NCBI RefSeq assembly: GCF_000829695.1
Contig: NZ_BBNN01000026.1
Coordinates: 62,001 to 126,000 of the forward strand
DNA from: Streptomyces sp. NBRC 110035
GTDB lineage: Bacteria > Actinomycetota > Actinomycetes > Streptomycetales > Streptomycetaceae
Direction of reading: 5' to 3'
DNA length: 64,000 bases
In this document: one piece after another, positions 60,117 to 64,000 of the stretch
Position numbering within the stretch: the stretch's first letter is position 1
How the letters are laid out: every line of letters starts with the position of its first letter
The notes under the pieces: model-generated
What the model saw: only the letters and a program-made list of their open reading frames with translations
Told to the model about the DNA's origin: nothing
Database searches by the model: none
Made by a program: the position numbers and the translations under genes

Positions 60117-60217
60117 TGCGGCCCGTTCTGGCTCAACTCGCCCTGTCTGCTCGCATGTTGATGTGCAAGACTCGTTGATCATCATCAGCGGTGATCCACC
60201 GCGGGACGGAGTTCGTC

Positions 60218-61006
60218 ATGCCGGCCGGCAGGTCCAGCCCTCCGCAGATCGACACCCGCGCGGCGCACCCCGCGCGGGTCTACGACTGGTTGCTCGGGGG
60301 CAAGGACAACTACCCCGTGGACGAGGCCGTCGGCGAGAAGCTGCCACCCCAGGCCCGGGACGCCGCCCGGCAGAACCGCCGGTTCATGCACCGGGCCGCC
60401 ACCTGGCTCGCCGGACAGGGCGTCGACCAGTTCCTCGACGTCGGCACCGGCATCCCCACCGAGCCGAACCTGCACCAGATCGTGCAGGCCGTCGCCCCGG
60501 CCGCGAAGGTCGTCTACACCGACAACGACCCGATCGTCCTGCGGCACGCGGAGGCCCTGCTGATCAGCGGTCCCGAGGGCGCCACGGACTACTTCCAGGC
60601 CGATGTGCGCAATCCCGGGGAGATCATCGACCACGCCCGGACCGTCCTCGGCTTCGGCCGTCCCGTCGCGCTGTCCCTGATCGCCCTCCTGCACTTCATC
60701 CCCGACGACCAGGAACCCCGCGCCGTTGTCGGAGAGCTGCTCTCCGCACTCCCACCGGGCAGCTACCTGGTGCTGTCGCACGCGGCGTCCGACCGCCACG
60801 CGGAACTGGCCGCCCAGGTCACCGCCGAGTACGCCCGGGCCGGCATCCGCCTCGGCTTTCGCACCCGCTCCGAAGTCGCCCGCTTCTTCGACGGCCTGGA
60901 CCTGGTGGCGCCGGGCCTGGTCACGGCCACGGAGTGGTTCCGAAAGACCCCGGCCCCGGCAGCCGAGGACAGCGGCATCTACGCGGGCGTCGCCCGGCTC
61001 CGCTGA
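60218..61006 (+). CDS. SAM-dependent methyltransferase, DUF574 type (second copy)
   Basis: A 262-aa protein; ATG 60218 (MPAGRSSPPQIDTRAAHPAR) follows GGGACGGAG. A longer start at GTG 60191 is less likely. Family blocks HPARVYDWLLGGKDNYPVDE, motif I FLDVGTGIPTEPNLHQIVQ, AKVVYTDNDPIVLRHAEALL, LSLIALLHFIPDDQEPRAVV and RSEVARFFDGLDLVAPGLVT parallel those of the member at 19360-20181. Function is unknown, like the rest of the family. It ends in a hairpin at 61046-61074. Confidence 0.9.
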   Translation: MPAGRSSPPQIDTRAAHPARVYDWLLGGKDNYPVDEAVGEKLPPQARDAARQNRRFMHRAATWLAGQGVDQFLDVGTGIPTEPNLHQIVQAVAPAAKVVYTDNDPIVLRHAEALLISGPEGATDYFQADVRNPGEIIDHARTVLGFGRPVALSLIALLHFIPDDQEPRAVVGELLSALPPGSYLVLSHAASDRHAELAAQVTAEYARAGIRLGFRTRSEVARFFDGLDLVAPGLVTATEWFRKTPAPAAEDSGIYAGVARLR

Positions 61007-61045
61007 CTTCCGCGGCGCCCTGCCCGCAGGCGCCGTCCGGTGGCG

Positions 61046-61074
61046 CGTCCGGCCCGCGGACAGAGGGCCGGACG
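61046..61074 (+). terminator. Terminator of the methyltransferase gene
   Basis: CGTCCGGCCC (61046-61055) pairs fully with 61065-61074 around the loop GCGGACAGA, 39 bp after the stop. The rest of the 297-bp gap to the alpha-xylosidase stop shows nothing recognisable. Confidence 0.75.
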
Positions 61075-61302
61075 GACGCGGACTGAACGCGTGGCCCCGG
61101 GCAGCGGGACGCGGCGAGGACCGGCGTCCTGCCTCGCACCCGCCCGCCGGGTCGCACGGCGCTCGCCGCCCCACGCGGCCGGCCGTACGTCACCCCGGCG
61201 CGGGGCGACCGCGGTGGCCGTCCCGCCCGCCCGGGGTTCCCCCTCGGGCGGGCAGCGGCCGCCCACCGCCTTCCCGCAGGCCATGCATGACCCCGGCCCC
61301 GG

Positions 61303-63576
61303 TCACCCCAGCGGTACCGTCACCTCGCCCGCCCCCCGGGCCTGGGCCCCGCCCGCGACCCGCACCGTGAACGGCCGCTCGGTGCCCGACGCGGTGACCC
61401 GCAGCACGTCGCCGTCCCGCACCACCCGGAAGCCCGCCGCCCGCGCACCCGTCGTGTCGGGCACGGTGACCTCGGCCTCGTAGTCGGGCGAGGCAGGAGG
61501 GTGGACGAGAAGTACCGGCGCGTCCAGCCAGTCGCCGTCGGGCCGCGTGTCGTCCCCGGCCAGCGGCAGCACGGCGCCCTCCCGGACATACAGCGGCAGG
61601 CTGTCGTAGCCGTGCCGCTCGGTGCGCCAGCACGGGCCGGTGACCCTCTCGCCGCTCAGCAGGTGGGTCCAGGTGCCCTTCGGCAGGTGGACCTCCACCT
61701 CCCCGTCCGTGTCGAACACGGGGGCGACCAGCAGGTCGGGGCCCAGCATGTACTGACGGTCCAGCTGACGGCACGACGGATCGTCCCAGAACTCCAGCAC
61801 CATCGGCCGCATCATCGGCACCCCGGTGTCGTGCGCCTCGACGGCGGCACCGTACAGGTAGGGCATCAGCCGGTGCTTGAGCAGGGTGAACCGCCGGGCG
61901 ACGTCCACCGCCTCGTCGCCGAACTCCCACGGCACGCGGTACGACGTGGAACCGTGCAGCCGGCTGTGCGAGGACAGCAGGCCGAAGGCGAGCCAGCGCT
62001 TGAACACCGAGGGGTCCGGCGTGCCCTCGAAACCGCCGATGTCGTGGCTCCAGAAACCGAACCCGCTCAGCGACAGCGACAGCCCGCCCCTCAGCGACTC
62101 GGCCATCGCCTCGAAGGACGACCAGCAGTCGCCGCCCCAGTGCACCGGGAACTGCTGCCCGCCCGCGGTCGCGGACCGTGCGAAGAGCACGGCCTCACCC
62201 TGCCCGCGCTCCTTCTCCAGAAGCTCGAACACCGTCCGGTTGTAGAGCTGGGTGTAGTAGTTGTGCATCCGCTCGGGGTCCGAGCCGTCGTGCCAGAGAA
62301 CGTCGGTGGGAATGCGCTCGCCGAAGTCCGTCTTGAAGCAGTCCACTCCCTGGTCGAGCAGGGGCTTCAGCTTCGACTGGAACCAGGCCCGCGCCTCGGG
62401 ACTGGTGAAGTCGACCAGCCCCATGCCGGCCTGCCACAGGTCCCACTGCCACACGTCGCCGTCGGCCCGGCGCACCAGGTGCCCGAGGGCGGCGGCCTCG
62501 TCGAAGAGCGGCGACTTCTGGGCGATGTACGGGTTGATCCAGGCGCTGATCCGCAGCCCCTTCTCCTTGAGCCGGGCCAGCATGCCGTCCGGGTCGGGGA
62601 ACACGTCGGGATCCCACTGGAAGTCGCACCACTGGTACTCACGCATCCAGAAGCAGTCGAAGTGGAACACCGTGAGAGGGATACCGCGTTCGGCCATGCC
62701 GTCCACGAACGACGTCACCGTCGCCTCGTCGTACGACGTGGTGAACGAGGTGCTGAGCCACAGGCCGAACGACCAGGCGGGCGGCAGGGCGGGACGGCCG
62801 GTGAGGGCCGTGTAACGGGTGAGGACGTCCTTCGGGGTGGGGCCGGCGACGACGTAGTACTCCAGCGACTGGTCCTCGACGCTGAACTGCACCTGGCCGA
62901 CCGACTCCGAGCCGACCTCGAAGGACACCGCACCGGGATGGTTGACGAAGACGCCGTAACCGCGGGACGACAGGTAGAACGGGATATTTTTGTAGGACTG
63001 CTCACTGCTCGTGCCGCCGTCGGCCTGCCACACGTCGACCGTCTGGCCGTTCTTGACGAACGGGGTGAAGCGCTCGCCGAGGCCGTAGACCTGCTCCCCG
63101 ACACCCAGTGCCAGCCGGGTCAGCATGTGGTGCCGCTCCCCGTGCCCGGTGGTGACGAAGGCCGTGTTCCTGGCGTCCGCACGGGTCAGCTCGCGCCCGT
63201 CCGCGTCCCGGAAGGCGAGTGCGAAGGGGCCCGACCCGTCGAGGCGGAGCGTCAGCGGACCGCTGGTCAGCTCGGTGACCGGACCGTCCTGGCGTACCGT
63301 CCCGGCGCCGTCGGCGTCGCCGACCAGGGCGAAGTCGGGCCCCGGCCGCCGCTTGCCCGCGTGATGCGTGACGCGGACACCGATGACACCCTCGGCGGGG
63401 GAGAAGCACTCCACCGTGACGAGCGGCGCGTTCAGGGTGTCGCCCCTCCGCGCCACCTTCCGTATGGAGGCGTACGTGGTGAAGCGCTTCGATTCGGGGC
63501 GCACCTCGCGCACCTCGGTGGCGTACGAGATCTGGACGCCGTCGCGGATGCGCCAGAAGCCGTCGGTGAACTTCAT
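61303..63576 (-). CDS. GH31 alpha-xylosidase (YicI-like)
   Basis: A 757-aa intracellular glycosidase. ATG 63576 follows GAGGAAG and gives MKFTDGFWRIRDGVQISYAT, the YicI-type start. N-terminal beta-sandwich (VYGLGERFTPFVKNGQTVDV), TIM barrel with FHFDCFWMREYQWCDFQWD, nucleophile Asp417 in CFKTDFGERIPTDVLWHDG, and the acid/base region WGGDCWSSFEAMAESLRGG. The KTDFGERIP form marks alpha-xylosidases and separates them from alpha-glucosidases. It would remove alpha-xylosyl units from xyloglucan oligosaccharides. No signal peptide. A LacI-type dyad GAAGCGCTTC lies inside the 5' coding part at 63481-63490. Confidence 0.93.
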   Translation of the reverse strand: MKFTDGFWRIRDGVQISYATEVREVRPESKRFTTYASIRKVARRGDTLNAPLVTVECFSPAEGVIGVRVTHHAGKRRPGPDFALVGDADGAGTVRQDGPVTELTSGPLTLRLDGSGPFALAFRDADGRELTRADARNTAFVTTGHGERHHMLTRLALGVGEQVYGLGERFTPFVKNGQTVDVWQADGGTSSEQSYKNIPFYLSSRGYGVFVNHPGAVSFEVGSESVGQVQFSVEDQSLEYYVVAGPTPKDVLTRYTALTGRPALPPAWSFGLWLSTSFTTSYDEATVTSFVDGMAERGIPLTVFHFDCFWMREYQWCDFQWDPDVFPDPDGMLARLKEKGLRISAWINPYIAQKSPLFDEAAALGHLVRRADGDVWQWDLWQAGMGLVDFTSPEARAWFQSKLKPLLDQGVDCFKTDFGERIPTDVLWHDGSDPERMHNYYTQLYNRTVFELLEKERGQGEAVLFARSATAGGQQFPVHWGGDCWSSFEAMAESLRGGLSLSLSGFGFWSHDIGGFEGTPDPSVFKRWLAFGLLSSHSRLHGSTSYRVPWEFGDEAVDVARRFTLLKHRLMPYLYGAAVEAHDTGVPMMRPMVLEFWDDPSCRQLDRQYMLGPDLLVAPVFDTDGEVEVHLPKGTWTHLLSGERVTGPCWRTERHGYDSLPLYVREGAVLPLAGDDTRPDGDWLDAPVLLVHPPASPDYEAEVTVPDTTGARAAGFRVVRDGDVLRVTASGTERPFTVRVAGGAQARGAGEVTVPLG

Positions 63577-63906
63577 GATCTTCCTCGGAGGGGGAGAGAG
63601 CGATGGCGGGGAAGGAAGCGGTATTTGACCAGGAACTATGACAGGTTCGGGGGTTCCTGTCACGCCCTGGTGCACACGGATCGCCTTGCTGGGGGGCTAG
63701 CGCGACCGGCTTCCGCTGACGTATTAGTAATCAGGCAAAACAAATTGCACCCGACCTCGGAGCCGAGTTTCCCATGAGCGGGACCGCCTAATCGTCGAAG
63801 CGCTTCACCAGTTGCCTCGCCGCCCCGGAATCCCTCTCTGGCCCACTCCTCCCACGAGCCGCCGGGTCGGCCAACGCCGAGCCGGTCCCACCCAAGGGCA
63901 CCCACC
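63577..63906. promoter_or_regulatory. Divergent promoter region with LacI-type operator
   Basis: This 330-bp gap between alpha-xylosidase (-) and a secreted protein (+) contains TCGAAGCGCTTCAC at 63795-63808 with the perfect dyad GAAGCGCTTC, a LacI-family-like site. The same 14 bases occur reversed at 63479-63492 inside the xylosidase gene, about 315 bp away, so looping is possible. TGACAGG (63639-63645) and CCTGTCA (63656-63662) form a leader hairpin ahead of the xylosidase. An AT-rich stretch (about 63718-63750) probably holds promoter elements. Confidence 0.6.
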
Positions 63907-64000
63907 GTGACAGCACATCCCCCGGTCGCCGCACAGAGCGGGCCCCGCCGCCCGCGCAGAGCCGTCACGTCCCTCGCCGCCGTCGCCGTCCTGGTCACCG
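63907..64000 (+). CDS. N-terminus of a secreted protein, cut by the window
   Basis: GTG 63907 opens a frame that runs off the window end: T-A-H-P-P-V-A-A-Q-S-G, then GPRRPRRAVTSLAAVAVLVT. Twin-arginine-free but basic N-region plus a hydrophobic stretch looks like a signal peptide. The product cannot be named; an extracellular binding protein or glycosidase for xylo-oligosaccharides would fit the divergent alpha-xylosidase and operator, but that is a guess. Confidence 0.5.
   Translation, partial: MTAHPPVAAQSGPRRPRRAVTSLAAVAVLVT

Overview
This window is a piece of a high-GC actinobacterial chromosome, almost certainly Streptomyces. G or C dominates third codon positions throughout. The gene content is typical of that genus: a DUF397 and XRE/DUF5753 pair, two S-adenosyl-methionine methyltransferases of the actinobacterial DUF574 type, a snapalysin, an alpha-lytic-type secreted protease, a SpoIIE phosphatase fused to an RsbW-type kinase, DmdR-like iron boxes, and large perfect inverted repeats as terminators. 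I see no tRNA, rRNA, CRISPR array, prophage or polyketide/peptide assembly line. It reads as accessory and catabolic chromosome, not a mobile island; the one insertion sequence is at 7.0-8.6 kb.

Layout. 0-2.1 kb: three Roadblock/LC7-type proteins (the first cut by the window edge) with a PATAN/DUF4388-like protein, ending in a 31-bp-arm terminator. 2.2-7.0 kb: a stress module of flavohaemoglobin, STAS anti-sigma antagonist, NarL-type response regulator and DosS-like GAF-GAF histidine kinase, with a repeated 10-mer in its intergenic DNA. 7.0-8.6 kb: an IS4-type element sitting exactly in the centre of the kinase terminator palindrome. 8.7-13.2 kb: GH65 enzyme, secreted lamin-tail protein and FprA ferredoxin reductase under a putative iron box. 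13.3-17.6 kb: SpoIIE-type sensor phosphatase, a frameshifted reductase pseudogene and a HEAT-like protein. 17.9-20.2 kb: DUF397, XRE and methyltransferase. 20.4-29.7 kb: TPR protein, 60-aa Cys/His protein, PET-hydrolase-like cutinase, LuxR- and PucR-type regulators, and an erythromycin-esterase-like protein divergent from a tandem MerR regulator.

30.7-35.6 kb: a complete five-gene branched-chain-amino-acid-type ABC operon (ATPase, ATPase, permease, permease, binding protein) with every junction overlapping except the promoter-proximal start. 35.7-40.5 kb: a DNA glycosylase-like protein, aldo/keto reductase, snapalysin, a possible orphan structured RNA with its own terminator, a serine protease and a long stretch without a confident gene. 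40.5-46.8 kb: RsbW-type ATPase, UvrA-like protein, AraC and VOC pair, MsrA, an AhpD-like protein and two small conserved proteins. 47.0-50.9 kb: an iron-siderophore importer behind a second iron box.

51.0-60.1 kb: a self-contained beta-galactan utilisation locus. A LacI repressor is divergent from two sugar permeases, a binding protein, a GH42 beta-galactosidase and a secreted GH30 endo-galactanase with a ricin-type C-terminus. A plausible flow is secreted endo-cleavage, oligosaccharide import, then intracellular hydrolysis. The window closes with a second methyltransferase, a GH31 alpha-xylosidase and the first codons of a divergent secreted protein beneath a LacI-type operator.

The most unusual observations are the insertion sequence splitting a terminator palindrome at its CTAG centre, the Roadblock/PATAN cluster, the repeated GCCGGTAGGG box around the redox two-component genes, the orphan structured RNA candidate near 38.3-38.5 kb, and the tandem phased inverted repeats between the GH42 and GH30 genes.
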